DNA from: Streptomyces olivochromogenes
GTDB lineage: Bacteria; Actinomycetota; Actinomycetes; Streptomycetales; Streptomycetaceae
Direction of reading: 5' to 3'
NCBI RefSeq assembly: GCF_021538895.1
Contig: NZ_JADDRL010000008.1
Coordinates: 62,001 to 126,000 of the forward strand
Length of the DNA: 64,000 nt
Shown here: piece by piece, positions 17,458-27,707 of the stretch
Layout: every line of letters starts with the position of its first letter
Numbering within the stretch: position 1 is the first letter of the stretch
The notes under the pieces: model-generated
Seen by the model: only the letters and a program-made list of their open reading frames with translations
What the model was told of the DNA's origin: nothing
Database searches by the model: none
Made by a program: the position numbers and the translations under genes

Positions 17458-18536
17458 AACACCACCAGCGCCCGGCCGCCCTTGCCGGCGAGCATGTTCT
17501 CGAAGGCGGCCGGGATCCCCTCCAGGGCGATCCGTTCGGTCACCAGCGCGCTCAGGTCCAGGCGGCCCGCCCGGACGTGCTCGGCGAGCACCGGGAGGTC
17601 CCGGGCCGGGTCGCAGTTGCCGTACACGCAGCCGGACAGGGTCCGGCCCCAGTGGAAGAGCTCCAGGGCGTTGAAGGTGACCTGCTGGTCCTTGCCGCCG
17701 ATGCCGACGACGGTCGTCCGGCCGCCCCGGCGCGTGGAGTCCCAGGCGGCCCGGATGCTGACCGCGCGGCCCACGCACTCCACGGCGACGTCGACGCCCT
17801 GCTTGCCGGTGAGGGCGCGGATCTCGCGGGGCGTGTTCTCGGAGGCGAGGAGGAAGTCGGTGGCACCCGCGCCGCGCGCGAGTTCCTCCTTCTGCGGGGA
17901 CACGTCCACGGCGACGATCCGCGCCGCGCCGGCGATCCGGGCCGCCTGGAGCGTGGCGAGGCCGACCCCGCCCACGCCGAACACCGCGACGGTCTCCCCG
18001 GGTTGGACCCGCGCCGCGTGGTGCACGGCACCGTAGCCGGTGAGGACGGCGCAGCCGAGCAGGGCCGCGTCGACCAGCGGCACGCCCTCGGGCAGGGGCA
18101 GGACGCAGGACGCGGCGACCACCGTCTCCTCGGCGAACGCGGCGACGTTCAGGCCGGGGTGGAGGTCGGTGCCGTCCACGGTGCGGGCGTACACGTCGGC
18201 GGCCCCGGTGAGCGCGTTGGCGCACAGCCAGACCTCGCCGAGGGCGCAGGCGTGGCAGGTTCCGCAGGACGGCGCCCAGTTGAGGACGACGCCGTCACCG
18301 GGACGCACATGGGTGACCCCGTCGCCGACGGCGACGACCGTCCCCGCGCCCTCGTGGCCGAGGACCGCCGGGATCGGCACCCGCATGGTGCCGTCGGACA
18401 GGGACAGGTCGGAGTGACAGACGCCGGCGGCGGCGAGCCGCACCCGGACCTGGCCGGGGCCCGGGTCCGGCAGGTCGATCGCGGTGACCTCCAGGGGAGC
18501 GCCGACGGCGGGCAGAACGGCGGCACGTACGGCCAT
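17454..18536 (-). CDS. Zinc-dependent alcohol dehydrogenase
   Basis: A 360-residue medium-chain dehydrogenase. Catalytic zinc ligands are Cys in GVCHSD, His in GHEGAG and the later Cys in LGCAVLTG. The structural zinc loop CGTCHACALGEVWLC is complete. The NAD-binding motif is GVGGVGLA, with Asp in VAVDVSP favouring NAD. It resembles the class III-like group in Streptomyces. The start is 14 bp after the ALDH stop, with AAGGAAG overlapping that stop, so the two form an operon that would oxidise an alcohol through an aldehyde to an acid. Confidence 0.9.
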   Translation of the reverse strand: MAVRAAVLPAVGAPLEVTAIDLPDPGPGQVRVRLAAAGVCHSDLSLSDGTMRVPIPAVLGHEGAGTVVAVGDGVTHVRPGDGVVLNWAPSCGTCHACALGEVWLCANALTGAADVYARTVDGTDLHPGLNVAAFAEETVVAASCVLPLPEGVPLVDAALLGCAVLTGYGAVHHAARVQPGETVAVFGVGGVGLATLQAARIAGAARIVAVDVSPQKEELARGAGATDFLLASENTPREIRALTGKQGVDVAVECVGRAVSIRAAWDSTRRGGRTTVVGIGGKDQQVTFNALELFHWGRTLSGCVYGNCDPARDLPVLAEHVRAGRLDLSALVTERIALEGIPAAFENMLAGKGGRALVVF

Positions 18537-18550
18537 GAGGACAAACTTCC

Positions 18551-19939
<1,389 letters not shown>

Positions 19940-19977
19940 GCTGCTTCCTCCCGGCGGGGCTGCGTGGTCCGGCACAC

Positions 19978-19996
19978 AAACTAGCGGCGATAGTTT
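19978..19996. promoter_or_regulatory. Operator upstream of the ALDH-ADH operon
   Basis: AAACTA-GCGGCGA-TAGTTT, perfect 6-bp arms and 7-bp centre. It is the same design as 14955-14973 (12 outer positions differ by one base), so the TetR at 15000-15641 is the best candidate ligand. Confidence 0.65.
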
Positions 19997-20030
19997 TTCC
20001 GCGCCAGGCGTCACCGGACGCTCCAGGACA

Positions 20031-20474
20031 TCAGAAGTCCACTTGCGCCCGTTCGTCCACCCTGCCCACGGACTCCTGGCCGAAAGCCTTCTCGTAGGCC
20101 AGACGGATCTCCTCGATCCGTCGGTCGCTCGTCTGTGCCCCCGCCACCGGGTACAGCAGGATCAGCTCGTACGACGGCTCCCGCTCGATCGTGCCGTGCG
20201 CGTCCCGCCACTGCCCGCGCCCGCTCTGCACGGTGAGGCCGTCGGGGAAGCCGGGGGTGACCCGCTGGTCGACGAAGTCCATGAACTGCGCGTCGGTCAC
20301 GGCTGGTCCGCCGTCCGGGCGCGCGGTGCCGAAGAAGAGCCGGGTCTCCACGTACGGCTTTCCGCGCAGCGGCGGCGAGGGGGCCGCGTCGGCGAGCGTG
20401 GCGTAGGCGGTCGGGGCGGCGGCCAGCAGGAGGCCGGCCGCGGTGAGGTAGGTACGGGTGAGGCGCTTGTGCAT
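20031..20474 (-). CDS. Secreted DUF3574 protein
   Basis: A 147-residue protein with a signal-like N-terminus (basic MHKRLTR then [17 protein letters not shown], cleavage near residue 26). The remainder fits DUF3574: [13 protein letters not shown] near the start, [12 protein letters not shown] and GQWRD in the middle, and a C-terminal helix with [15 protein letters not shown]. The domain has no established function that I know of. It follows the ABC ATPase by 18 bp on the same strand and may be co-transcribed with it. Confidence 0.78.
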   Translation of the reverse strand: MHKRLTRTYLTAAGLLLAAAPTAYATLADAAPSPPLRGKPYVETRLFFGTARPDGGPAVTDAQFMDFVDQRVTPGFPDGLTVQSGRGQWRDAHGTIEREPSYELILLYPVAGAQTSDRRIEEIRLAYEKAFGQESVGRVDERAQVDF

Positions 20475-20492
20475 GCCTCATCCGTAGTGGGC

Positions 20493-21833
20493 TCACTCGT
20501 CCAGGTCGGGCAGCCGCGCCGGGGACGGGCAGATGCGTTCGCCGTGCTGGTCGAAGACGAACAGGTGGGCGATGTCCACGAGGAGGGGGACCTGCATGCC
20601 GTGCCGCAGCCGGATGTCGGGGGTGGTGCGCACGACCAGGTCGCCGGGCATCCGGCCCTCCGGCGGCGCGGGTGCGGGATCGGCGTCGGCCGGGTGCTCC
20701 AGGACCACCACCGGCCCGGCGCGCAGGGCCCCGGCCCGCTCCCGCAGCCGCCCCAGCACGGAGAACCCCTCGCGGGCACGGCGGCGCGGGCGGCGCGGGG
20801 ACGGGCGGGGGGCCTCCAGTTCGGGTACGACGGCGGGCCGGGAGCCGGTGTTGAAGTGCACGAGCACCTCGTGCCCCTGGAACTCCATGTGCTCCACCAG
20901 TCCGCTGATCGGCACCTCGCCCGGCCGCGCCGCGGCGGGCTTGGCGATACGGACCGCCTCCGAACGCAGCCCGACGATCACCTCCCGGCCCTGCTGCACG
21001 CGCAGCAACCGGTGGTCCGCGCTGAGCGGTTCGGGCAGGCGCAGCGCCTGCCTGCCGAGGCCGATGGTCATCGCGCCGTCCAGCGGGGCACGGACCAGGC
21101 CCTGCAACAGATTGATGCGGGGGGTGCCGATGAAGGCGGCGACGAAGACGTTGCGGGGCAGCGCGTACACCGAGCGCGGGGTGCCGACCTGCTGGAGCAC
21201 TCCGCCGCGCAGGACGGCGACCCGGTCGCCGAGCGACATGGCCTCGGCCTGGTCGTGCGTGACGTACACCGTGGTGACGCCCAGTTCCCGGGTGAGCCGG
21301 GACATCTCGGCCCGGAGCCGGTTGCGGAGCTTGGCGTCGAGGTTGGACAGCGGCTCGTCCATGAGGAAGGCCGAGGGGTGGCGGGCGATGGCCCGGCCCA
21401 TGGCGACGCGCTGGCGCTCGCCGCCGGAGAGCTGGCTGGGATAGCGGTCGAGGAGGTCCTCGATGCCCAGCATGCGGGCGGTCGCGTCCACCCGGGGGCC
21501 CGGATCCTCCCCCGGGCTCTCGATGCGCAGCGGGAAGCCGATGTTGTCGCGGCCGGTCATGCTCGGGTAGAGGGCGAAGTTCTGGAAGACCATCGCCATG
21601 TCCCGGCCGGACGGGGCCAGGTCGTTGGCGTACTCGCCGTCGAGGCGCAGTTCCCCCTCGTCGATCTCCTCCAGCCCGGCGATCATGCGCAGCACGGTGG
21701 ACTTGCCGCAGCCGGACGGGCCGAGCAGTACGAGGAACTCCCCCGGTGCGATGTCCAGCGACAGCCGGTCCACGACGCGGACGCCTCGCGCGTAGGCCTT
21801 GCTCACGTCGTGCAGGGAGATGGCGCGTGTCAT
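20493..21833 (-). CDS. Orphan sugar-type ABC transporter ATPase (MsmK/UgpC-like)
   Basis: A 446-residue ATPase with Walker A GPSGCGKST (38-46), Q-loop VFQNFALYP, signature LSGGERQR, Walker B AFLMDEP and the switch His in VTHDQ. The C-terminal region is a MalK-like TOBE domain. That domain contains a basic Arg/Pro-rich insertion followed by FSVLGRLRERAG, which makes the protein about 70 residues longer than usual. No permease or binding protein is adjacent, so it may serve several importers as MsiK does. The start at 21833 has no strong ribosome site. Confidence 0.87.
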   Translation of the reverse strand: MTRAISLHDVSKAYARGVRVVDRLSLDIAPGEFLVLLGPSGCGKSTVLRMIAGLEEIDEGELRLDGEYANDLAPSGRDMAMVFQNFALYPSMTGRDNIGFPLRIESPGEDPGPRVDATARMLGIEDLLDRYPSQLSGGERQRVAMGRAIARHPSAFLMDEPLSNLDAKLRNRLRAEMSRLTRELGVTTVYVTHDQAEAMSLGDRVAVLRGGVLQQVGTPRSVYALPRNVFVAAFIGTPRINLLQGLVRAPLDGAMTIGLGRQALRLPEPLSADHRLLRVQQGREVIVGLRSEAVRIAKPAAARPGEVPISGLVEHMEFQGHEVLVHFNTGSRPAVVPELEAPRPSPRRPRRRAREGFSVLGRLRERAGALRAGPVVVLEHPADADPAPAPPEGRMPGDLVVRTTPDIRLRHGMQVPLLVDIAHLFVFDQHGERICPSPARLPDLDE

Positions 21834-21998
21834 GGCTGCTGGCCCCCGGGGGCTGTCCAGAGCGCTGATGCCGGTGCTCCGTGGTCGAAGGCCTCGTGCG
21901 GTCGTACGGGGCCCGTGAGTCACGGAAGTTAACGGAATGTGTGCGGCCGGGGGAAGACGCGTGCCGAAATGTCCTGGCGGTCACAGGTCGACGGGGAA

Positions 21999-22214
21999 AC
22001 GGACGCGGGGATTCGGGACGAGACCGGTCCCCGGTGCGCGAGGCGGAGCCGGGTCTCCTCGTCCCGCACGGCACGGGAGCGGCACGGAACTCCCCGCGGG
22101 AAACGCTCAGTTGTGGCTCTTCCCGGTCACCGGGACCCCCGACCCCAACCGCGTCGCGCCCGCCGGCCGGCTTCGCGGGTGACCGCAGCGCGACCCGTGG
22201 CCCGTCAGCCGGCG
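21999..22214. repeat. Tandem repeat, copy 1
   Basis: About 216 bp starting at ACGGACGCGGGGATTCGGGA and ending at GTCAGCCGGCG. The next copy begins 221 bp later. It contains the core GAAACGCTCAGTTGTGGCTC and a perfect 7-bp inverted repeat TCCCGGT-C-ACCGGGA at 22121-22135. Confidence 0.85.
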
Positions 22215-22219
22215 AGGTA

Positions 22220-22464
22220 ACGGACGCGGGGATTCGGGACGGGGCCGGCCCCCGGTGCGCGGGGCGGAACCCGGTCTCCTCGTCCCGCTCGACACGGGAA
22301 CGGCGCGTAACTCCCGCCGGGAAACGCTCAGTTGTGGCTCTTCCCGGTCACCGGGACCCCCGGCCGTCACGCCGCCCCGGCCCCGGCCCCGGCCCCAGCC
22401 GCGTCGCGTCCGCCGGCCGGCTTCGCGGGTGACCGCAGTGCGACCCGTGGCCCGTCAGCCGGCG
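22220..22464. repeat. Tandem repeat, copy 2
   Basis: About 245 bp. It is collinear with copy 1 except for scattered substitutions and a C/G-rich insertion of roughly 25-30 bp (repeated CCCCGGC units near 22370-22395). The inverted repeat is retained at 22342-22356. Confidence 0.85.
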
Positions 22465-22554
22465 CCGCACGAAGGTCGTCGTCCAGCGGGAGTCGGCGAG
22501 GTCGTCGGCCATGAGGACCACGCGGGTCGGCAGCAGGGGCGCGCAGCGGCCGGC

Positions 22555-24795
22555 TTACGGCGTTGCGGTGAGCGCGGCGACGTCGACGGTGACGCCGTTG
22601 AGGACCGCGTTGCCCGACAGCGGGTCGAGGAGGCTGCCGTCGAGGAGCTGGTTGACGTTGACGCCGGGCTCCAGGGCCGCGTGCCGCAGCCGGGTGCCGG
22701 GCCGGTCGTGGCCCCAGCCGTGCGGGAGGCTCACCACGCCGGGCCGGACGCCGTCGGTGACCTCGGCGGGGGCGACCACCTCTCCGCCGGCCCCCTTCAC
22801 GCGCACCTGAGCCCCGTCGCGCACTCCGAGGCGTTCCGCGTCCTCGGGGTGGATGTGCAGGGTGCAGCGGTTGGTGCCGCCGGTGAGGGCGGGCACGTTG
22901 TGCATCCAGCTGTTGTTGGAGCGCAGATGGCGGCGGCCGACGAGGACGAGCCCGTCGGGGCGCTCGGCCAGCGCCTCCCGCAGCCGGGGCAGGTCGTCCG
23001 CGATCGGCTGCGCCAGCAGCTCCACCTTGCCGCTCCTGGTCTTCAGCGGCTGCGGCAGACGGGGGCGCAGCGGGCCGAGGTCGATGCCGTGCGGGTGGTC
23101 GAGGAGTCGCTGAAGGGTGAGGCCTTCGGGTCGTACGCCGAAGCCGTCGCCGTAGGGGCCGAGGCGCAGCATCATGTCGAGCCGCCGCTCGGGGCCGGTC
23201 TCGCCGGTGAGCTCGGCGGCCAGCTCCTTCGGGTCCCGGCCGTGCACCGGCGAGTGCTCCTCGCGGACCGCCTTGCCGAGGGTCTGGTCGATCACCATCG
23301 CGTCGACGGCGGACGGGTCGGCGCCGTGCATACCGCTCGCGGCAAGGATCAAACGGGCCAGGATCTCGGACTCGGCCATCCGGCCGGGCTCCAGGGGGAC
23401 GGCGGGGCGGGTGTAGCGGACCTGGTTGCGGACGGCGAGGGTGTTGAAGGCGAAGTCGTGGTGCGGGCTCTGGGAGGGCGGCGGCGGGGGCAGCACGACG
23501 TGGGCGTGGCGCGAGGTCTCGTTCAGGTAGGGGTCGACGCTGACCATGAAGTCGAGGGAGTCGAGGGCCTTGTCGAGCCGGGCACCGTCGGGCGCGGAGA
23601 GCACGGGGTTGGCGGCGACCGCGATGAGGGCGCGGACCGGCTCGCCCTCCGCGGTCGGAGTGTCGATCTCCTCGGCGAGCGCGGAGAGCGGCAACTCGCC
23701 CTTCGCCTCGGGGTGCCGGCGCACCCGGGAGTGCCAGCGTCCGAGCTGGAAGCCGTGGCCGGGTCCGGCGGGGCGGGGTGTCCTGTCGGTGGCGGCCTGC
23801 GGGAAGAGGGCGCCGCCGGGCCGGTCGAGGTTGCCGGTGAGGATGTTGAGGACGTCCACCAGCCAGCTGGCGAGGGTGCCGTGCGGGACGGTGCAGCTGC
23901 CGATGCGGGCGTAGACGGCGGCGGTCGGGGCGGCGGCGAGTTCGCGGGCGAGGGCGCGGATCGTGTCCGCGTCGACGTCACAGGCCCGAGCCGCGGCCTC
24001 GGGGGTGAAGTCCGCCATCGCGTCGCGGAGTTCGTCGAGCCCCTGGACGTGCGGGGCCAGCTCGCCGAGTTCGGCGAGTTTCTCCTCGAAGAGCACGTGC
24101 GCCATCGCCGCGAGCAGCAGCGCGTCGGTGCCGGGGCGGATCGCGATGTGCCGGTCGGCGAGCTTCGCGGTACGGGTGCGGCGCGGGTCGATGACGGTGA
24201 GGGTACCGCCGCGGGCCCGGAGCGCCTTGAGCTTGCCGGGGAAGTCGGGTGCGGTGCACAGACTCCCGTTGGACTCCAGGGGGTTGGCGCCGATCAGGAG
24301 CAGGTGGTCGGTGTGGTCCAGGTCGGGGACCGGGATGGCATTGGCATCCCCGAAGAGCAGTCCGCTGGAGACGTGCTTGGGCATCTGGTCGACCGTGGAG
24401 GCGGTGAACAGGCTGCGGGTGCGCAGGGCGCCGAGCAGCACCGTCGGGTAGAGGGCGCCGGCCATGGTGTGCACGTTGGGGTTGCCGAGGACGACACCCA
24501 CGGCGTCGGGGCCGTACCGCTCGACGATCGACCTGAGGCCCGCCGCCACCGCATCGAATGCCTCCTCCCAGGTGGCCTCGCGCAGTTCGCCGTCCTTGCG
24601 GACGAGCGGGGCGCGCAGCCGGTCGGGGTCGCCGTCGACGGCGCCGAAGGAGGCGCCCTTGGGGCAGATGAACCCCTTGCTGAACACGTCGTCGCGATCT
24701 CCGCGGGCTCCGGTGACGCGGGTTCCCTCGACGGTGAGGGTCAGCCCGCAGGTGGCCTCGCACAGGGGGCAGATACGCAGGGCGGTGCGGGGCAC
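22555..24795 (-). CDS. Molybdopterin-dependent oxidoreductase (formate dehydrogenase/nitrate reductase type)
   Basis: A 746-residue protein of the DMSO-reductase superfamily. The N-terminus has CPLCEATC plus Cys in GFICPKG, four ligands for a [4Fe-4S] cluster. The central molybdopterin domain follows (LLLIGANPLESNGSLC, TVIDPRRTRTAKLADRH). The C-terminal dinucleotide-binding domain has NNSWMHNVP and SLPHGWGHDRPG. No Tat signal is seen, so it is cytoplasmic. The GTG at 24795 has GGAGG upstream; an ATG at 24858 would lie inside the operator. No partner subunits or maturation genes are adjacent, so the electron partner is unknown. Confidence 0.88.
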   Translation of the reverse strand: MPRTALRICPLCEATCGLTLTVEGTRVTGARGDRDDVFSKGFICPKGASFGAVDGDPDRLRAPLVRKDGELREATWEEAFDAVAAGLRSIVERYGPDAVGVVLGNPNVHTMAGALYPTVLLGALRTRSLFTASTVDQMPKHVSSGLLFGDANAIPVPDLDHTDHLLLIGANPLESNGSLCTAPDFPGKLKALRARGGTLTVIDPRRTRTAKLADRHIAIRPGTDALLLAAMAHVLFEEKLAELGELAPHVQGLDELRDAMADFTPEAAARACDVDADTIRALARELAAAPTAAVYARIGSCTVPHGTLASWLVDVLNILTGNLDRPGGALFPQAATDRTPRPAGPGHGFQLGRWHSRVRRHPEAKGELPLSALAEEIDTPTAEGEPVRALIAVAANPVLSAPDGARLDKALDSLDFMVSVDPYLNETSRHAHVVLPPPPPSQSPHHDFAFNTLAVRNQVRYTRPAVPLEPGRMAESEILARLILAASGMHGADPSAVDAMVIDQTLGKAVREEHSPVHGRDPKELAAELTGETGPERRLDMMLRLGPYGDGFGVRPEGLTLQRLLDHPHGIDLGPLRPRLPQPLKTRSGKVELLAQPIADDLPRLREALAERPDGLVLVGRRHLRSNNSWMHNVPALTGGTNRCTLHIHPEDAERLGVRDGAQVRVKGAGGEVVAPAEVTDGVRPGVVSLPHGWGHDRPGTRLRHAALEPGVNVNQLLDGSLLDPLSGNAVLNGVTVDVAALTATP

Positions 24796-24838
24796 GGGTC
24801 CTCCCGGGGGCGGCTGCGGTGGCGCAGGACTAGGGGGA

Positions 24839-24856
24839 GCATACCGACCGGTATGC
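24839..24856. promoter_or_regulatory. 18-bp perfect palindrome, TetR operator
   Basis: GCATACCG-AC-CGGTATGC, 8-bp perfect arms with a 2-bp centre, 43 bp upstream of the oxidoreductase start and just downstream of the TetR stop at 24911. It shares 13 identical bases with the site upstream of the SDR operon (3007-3019). Confidence 0.75.
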
Positions 24857-24910
24857 ATGGAGGGGAGGGGTGTCCGGGGTCCCGTCGGAAATCCGCGCGC
24901 GGGCGGAGCG

Positions 24911-25528
24911 TCAGTCGAGCACCCGGGCGAGATAGGCCCGCAGCAGTTGCCGGGTCTCCTCGATGACCGCCCCGTCGCCCTCCGGGTCCACCCGGAAGGC
25001 CAGGTGGACCAGCGTGTCGGCGGTCTCCACGGCGATCAGGAAGGTGCGCCGCAGGTCGTCGTCGGGGGTACGGCCCAGGTAGCCGGAGAGCAGTTCGGTG
25101 AGGCGGTCGGCGACACGGTGGTTGGGCTCGGCGTGCCGGGCGCCGACCGGGATCTGGTTGCCGAAGTCGACCAGCGAGAAGCCGGGCGCGGTGCGCTTCA
25201 TCGCCAGGTACTCGTCGAGCACGGCGTCCATGGCCGCCCGCCAGTCGCCGCTCCGCGCCTCCTTCAGGCGCTGGGTGACGCGCTCGGAGTACCGCTCCAG
25301 ATTGCGCTGGGCGAGCGCGTCGGCCATCTGCCGCTTGTTGCCGAAGAAGCGGTAGACCGAGCCGATGGGCACGCCGGCGCGCACGGCGACGGCCCGGGTG
25401 CTCAGGTCGTCGTAGCCGACCTCGTCGAGGAGTTCGGCACAGGCGTCGAGGATCCGGGTGAGCCGTTCGGCGCTGCGCCGCTGGACGGGCGCTCGGCGCA
25501 GCGATGTCGCGTGGGGCACGGGCTTCAT
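24911..25528 (-). CDS. TetR-family regulator upstream of the oxidoreductase
   Basis: A 205-residue repressor with a basic N-terminal arm (RRAPVQRRSAERLTRI) and helix-turn-helix STRAVAVRAGVPIGSVYRFF at about residues 43-62. The C-terminal domain is of the actinobacterial type. It is the gene immediately upstream of the molybdopterin oxidoreductase on the same strand, with the 18-bp palindrome between them, so control of the oxidoreductase is likely. AAAGG precedes the ATG. The ligand is unknown. Confidence 0.88.
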   Translation of the reverse strand: MKPVPHATSLRRAPVQRRSAERLTRILDACAELLDEVGYDDLSTRAVAVRAGVPIGSVYRFFGNKRQMADALAQRNLERYSERVTQRLKEARSGDWRAAMDAVLDEYLAMKRTAPGFSLVDFGNQIPVGARHAEPNHRVADRLTELLSGYLGRTPDDDLRRTFLIAVETADTLVHLAFRVDPEGDGAVIEETRQLLRAYLARVLD

Positions 25529-25592
25529 GATGCCTTTCCGCCGGGGTCCGGTGAACCTCGCCCCAGAGTACGGAGACGGGTGCCCGTTGCAC

Positions 25593-26174
25593 TCATCGCC
25601 CGGGGGTCCCCGCCGGGATGGTGGCCCGCGTCACGCCGCTCCCGCCCGGCGTGGGCGGGGGCGTGGGCGCGGTCTCCGTCCCGGACGCCGTGATGTCGGC
25701 CGTGCTCTCCACCGGCTTGCCGTGCACGGCCCAGACCGTGCCGTCGTCGGCGTACAGCCGGGCCGTGACGTGATGGGTGCCGTGCGGGACCAGACGGGCG
25801 GCGAGGCGGTAGCGCGGGGTGCGCAGCCGGGTGACCTGGCCGCCGTCCACGAAGAGGTAGGCGAGGCCGCGGCCGGCCACCGGCCGCATCTTCGCGCCGG
25901 CCGGGGAGAAGCGGAAGTTGCGGACGGTCAGGTGCACGTCCCAGCTGCCGCCGGCGTCGGGAACCACCTCGACGCCGACGTCGGGTGCCCGGTTCTTGCC
26001 GATCTCACGGTAGTGCCGCCCCTCGTCGTCCGTGTCGTCGAGGAGCTTGCCCACCAGTGAGGCCGACACCTCGTCCTTCGGCTCGTGCGCCTCCCCCGTT
26101 CCGCACCCCGCCGTTCCGGCCAGGAGCAGGACGCAGACCGCGAGGGCGGCGCGAAGTCCACGCGTCCACGACAT
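25593..26174 (-). CDS. Putative lipoprotein of unknown function
   Basis: A 193-residue protein. The N-terminus has a short basic region, a hydrophobic helix ([14 protein letters not shown]) and a lipobox-like TAGC with Cys24 as the acylation site. The mature part looks beta-rich ([35 protein letters not shown]), like a small extracytoplasmic sandwich domain, with a Pro/Thr-rich C-terminus. No ribosome site is seen; TACGCT (complement of 26182-26187) could be a -10 for a leaderless message. It is divergent from hmgA. Function is not recognised. Confidence 0.75.
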   Translation of the reverse strand: MSWTRGLRAALAVCVLLLAGTAGCGTGEAHEPKDEVSASLVGKLLDDTDDEGRHYREIGKNRAPDVGVEVVPDAGGSWDVHLTVRNFRFSPAGAKMRPVAGRGLAYLFVDGGQVTRLRTPRYRLAARLVPHGTHHVTARLYADDGTVWAVHGKPVESTADITASGTETAPTPPPTPGGSGVTRATIPAGTPGR

Positions 26175-26262
26175 GCCGGGGAGCGTAGAACACCGGTTCC
26201 GACGGCCGAATCCCCCTGAAGTCTGGTTCCGACCCTTCTCAGGACGGAGATCCGAGTACCTC

Positions 26263-26291
26263 TTGCGCCCGCGAAAACGCAATCCTACGGT
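26263..26291 (+). promoter_or_regulatory. Likely hmgA promoter
   Basis: TTGCGC at 26263-26268 and TACGGT at 26286-26291, separated by 17 bp, about 35 bp before the hmgA ATG. This resembles a housekeeping (HrdB-type) promoter. No operator for the downstream GntR was identified. Confidence 0.45.
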
Positions 26292-26325
26292 GTTACATAG
26301 GAATCGGGTTCGCAAGGGAGCGATC

Positions 26326-27654
26326 ATGAGCGGGGACGCGCGGAAGACCGCCGAGGCACTGGCTTATCTCTCCGGGTTCGGCAACGAGCACGCCTCGGAG
26401 GCGGTGCCGGGCGCCCTGCCGGAGGGGCGCAACTCGCCGCAGCGCGCGCCGCTCGGCCTGTACGCGGAGCAGCTGAGCGGGTCGGCCTTCACCGAGCCGC
26501 GGGCGCACAACCGCCGCTCCTGGCTGTACCGCATCCGCCCGTCGGCCGCGCACCCCGGCTTCACCCGCACCGGCAACGGCAACCTCCGCACCGCCCCGTT
26601 CGCCGAGACGGTGCCCGACCCCAACCGGCTGCGCTGGAACCCGCTGCCGGACCCGGCGGCGGGCACGGACTTCCTGGCGGGCCTGTGGACCCTGGGCGGC
26701 AACGGCGACGCGGCCCAGCGCGCCGGCATGGCCGTGCACCTGTACCACGCCAACGCCTCGATGGAGCGGGTCTTCTCCGACGCCGACGGAGAGCTGCTGA
26801 TCGTGCCGGAGCGCGGCGGGCTGCTGCTGCACACCGAGTTCGGCCGGCTCCATGTGGAACCCGCACACGTGGCCCTGATTCCGCGTGGGGTCCGCTTCCG
26901 TGTGGAGCTGCTGGATGAGTCGGCGCGCGGTTATGTGTGCGAGAACTACGGGGCGCCGTTCCAGCTCCCCGACCTCGGCCCCATCGGCGCCAACGGACTC
27001 GCCAACGCGCGGGACTTCAAGGCCCCGGTCGCCGCATACGAGGGCGGGGCCGACGACGACACCGCGGGGCCGGTGGAGGTGGTGAACAAGTTCTGCGGCA
27101 ACCTCTGGACGGCCACCTACGACCACTCCCCGCTCGATGTGGTCGCCTGGCACGGCAACCATGTGCCCTACGTCTACGATCTGCGCCGCTTCAATGTGAT
27201 CGGCACCATCTCGTACGACCACCCCGACCCCTCCATCTTCACCGTCCTGACCTCGCCCTCGGACACCCCGGGCCTGGCCGGCGTCGACTTCGTGGTCTTC
27301 GCGCCGCGCTGGCTGGTGGGCGAGGACACCTTCCGGCCGCCGTACTTCCACCGGAACGTGATGAGCGAGTACATGGGCCTGATCGAGGGCGCGTACGACG
27401 CGAAGGCGGAGGGCTTCGTGCCGGGCGGCGGCTCGCTGCACAACATGATGTCGGCGCACGGTCCGGACCGGGAGACCTTCGACCGGGCGAGCGCGGCCGA
27501 GCTGCGGCCGCAGAAGATCGACGACGGCCTCGCCTTCATGTTCGAGACCCGCTGGCCGGTGACGCTCACCCCGCACGCGGCGGGGGCGGAACACCTCCAG
27601 CAGCGCTACGACGACGTGTGGCAGGGCCTGGAACGCCACTTCCGCGCGGGGTGA
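26326..27654 (+). CDS. hmgA: Homogentisate 1,2-dioxygenase
   Basis: A 442-residue Fe(II) ring-cleaving enzyme of tyrosine and phenylalanine catabolism that opens homogentisate to maleylacetoacetate. Recognised by [13 protein letters not shown] at the N-terminus, the NNRRSW-like [31 protein letters not shown] and the iron-site region [15 protein letters not shown], with [15 protein letters not shown] later. Length is normal. AAGGGAG precedes the ATG. Other homogentisate-pathway genes are not in the window, which is usual in Streptomyces. A HutC-type GntR gene follows 53 bp downstream and may regulate it. Confidence 0.97.
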   Translation: MSGDARKTAEALAYLSGFGNEHASEAVPGALPEGRNSPQRAPLGLYAEQLSGSAFTEPRAHNRRSWLYRIRPSAAHPGFTRTGNGNLRTAPFAETVPDPNRLRWNPLPDPAAGTDFLAGLWTLGGNGDAAQRAGMAVHLYHANASMERVFSDADGELLIVPERGGLLLHTEFGRLHVEPAHVALIPRGVRFRVELLDESARGYVCENYGAPFQLPDLGPIGANGLANARDFKAPVAAYEGGADDDTAGPVEVVNKFCGNLWTATYDHSPLDVVAWHGNHVPYVYDLRRFNVIGTISYDHPDPSIFTVLTSPSDTPGLAGVDFVVFAPRWLVGEDTFRPPYFHRNVMSEYMGLIEGAYDAKAEGFVPGGGSLHNMMSAHGPDRETFDRASAAELRPQKIDDGLAFMFETRWPVTLTPHAAGAEHLQQRYDDVWQGLERHFRAG

Positions 27655-27707
27655 CGCGATGACGCCTCCGTTGCGCCGACCGATGTTCGACAGGTACGGA
27701 TAGCCTG

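Larger units (their letters stand above)
21834..22554. other. 721-bp non-coding tract holding a tandem repeat
   Basis: No ORF here has convincing Streptomyces coding character or a ribosome site. It contains the promoter side of the ABC ATPase gene (21834-21998), two tandem repeat copies (next entries), and about 90 bp at 22465-22554. That last part could encode a short minus-strand peptide starting with an ATG at 22512, but nothing supports it as a gene. Confidence 0.6.

Noticed and set aside
21999..22464. Possible CRISPR array or IS remnant
   Set aside because: Only two long units without spacers, no terminal inverted repeats, no transposase motifs; treated as a tandem repeat of unknown type.
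22465..22554. Short minus-strand ORF starting at 22512
   Set aside because: No ribosome site, runs into the repeat, and shows no recognisable protein sequence.
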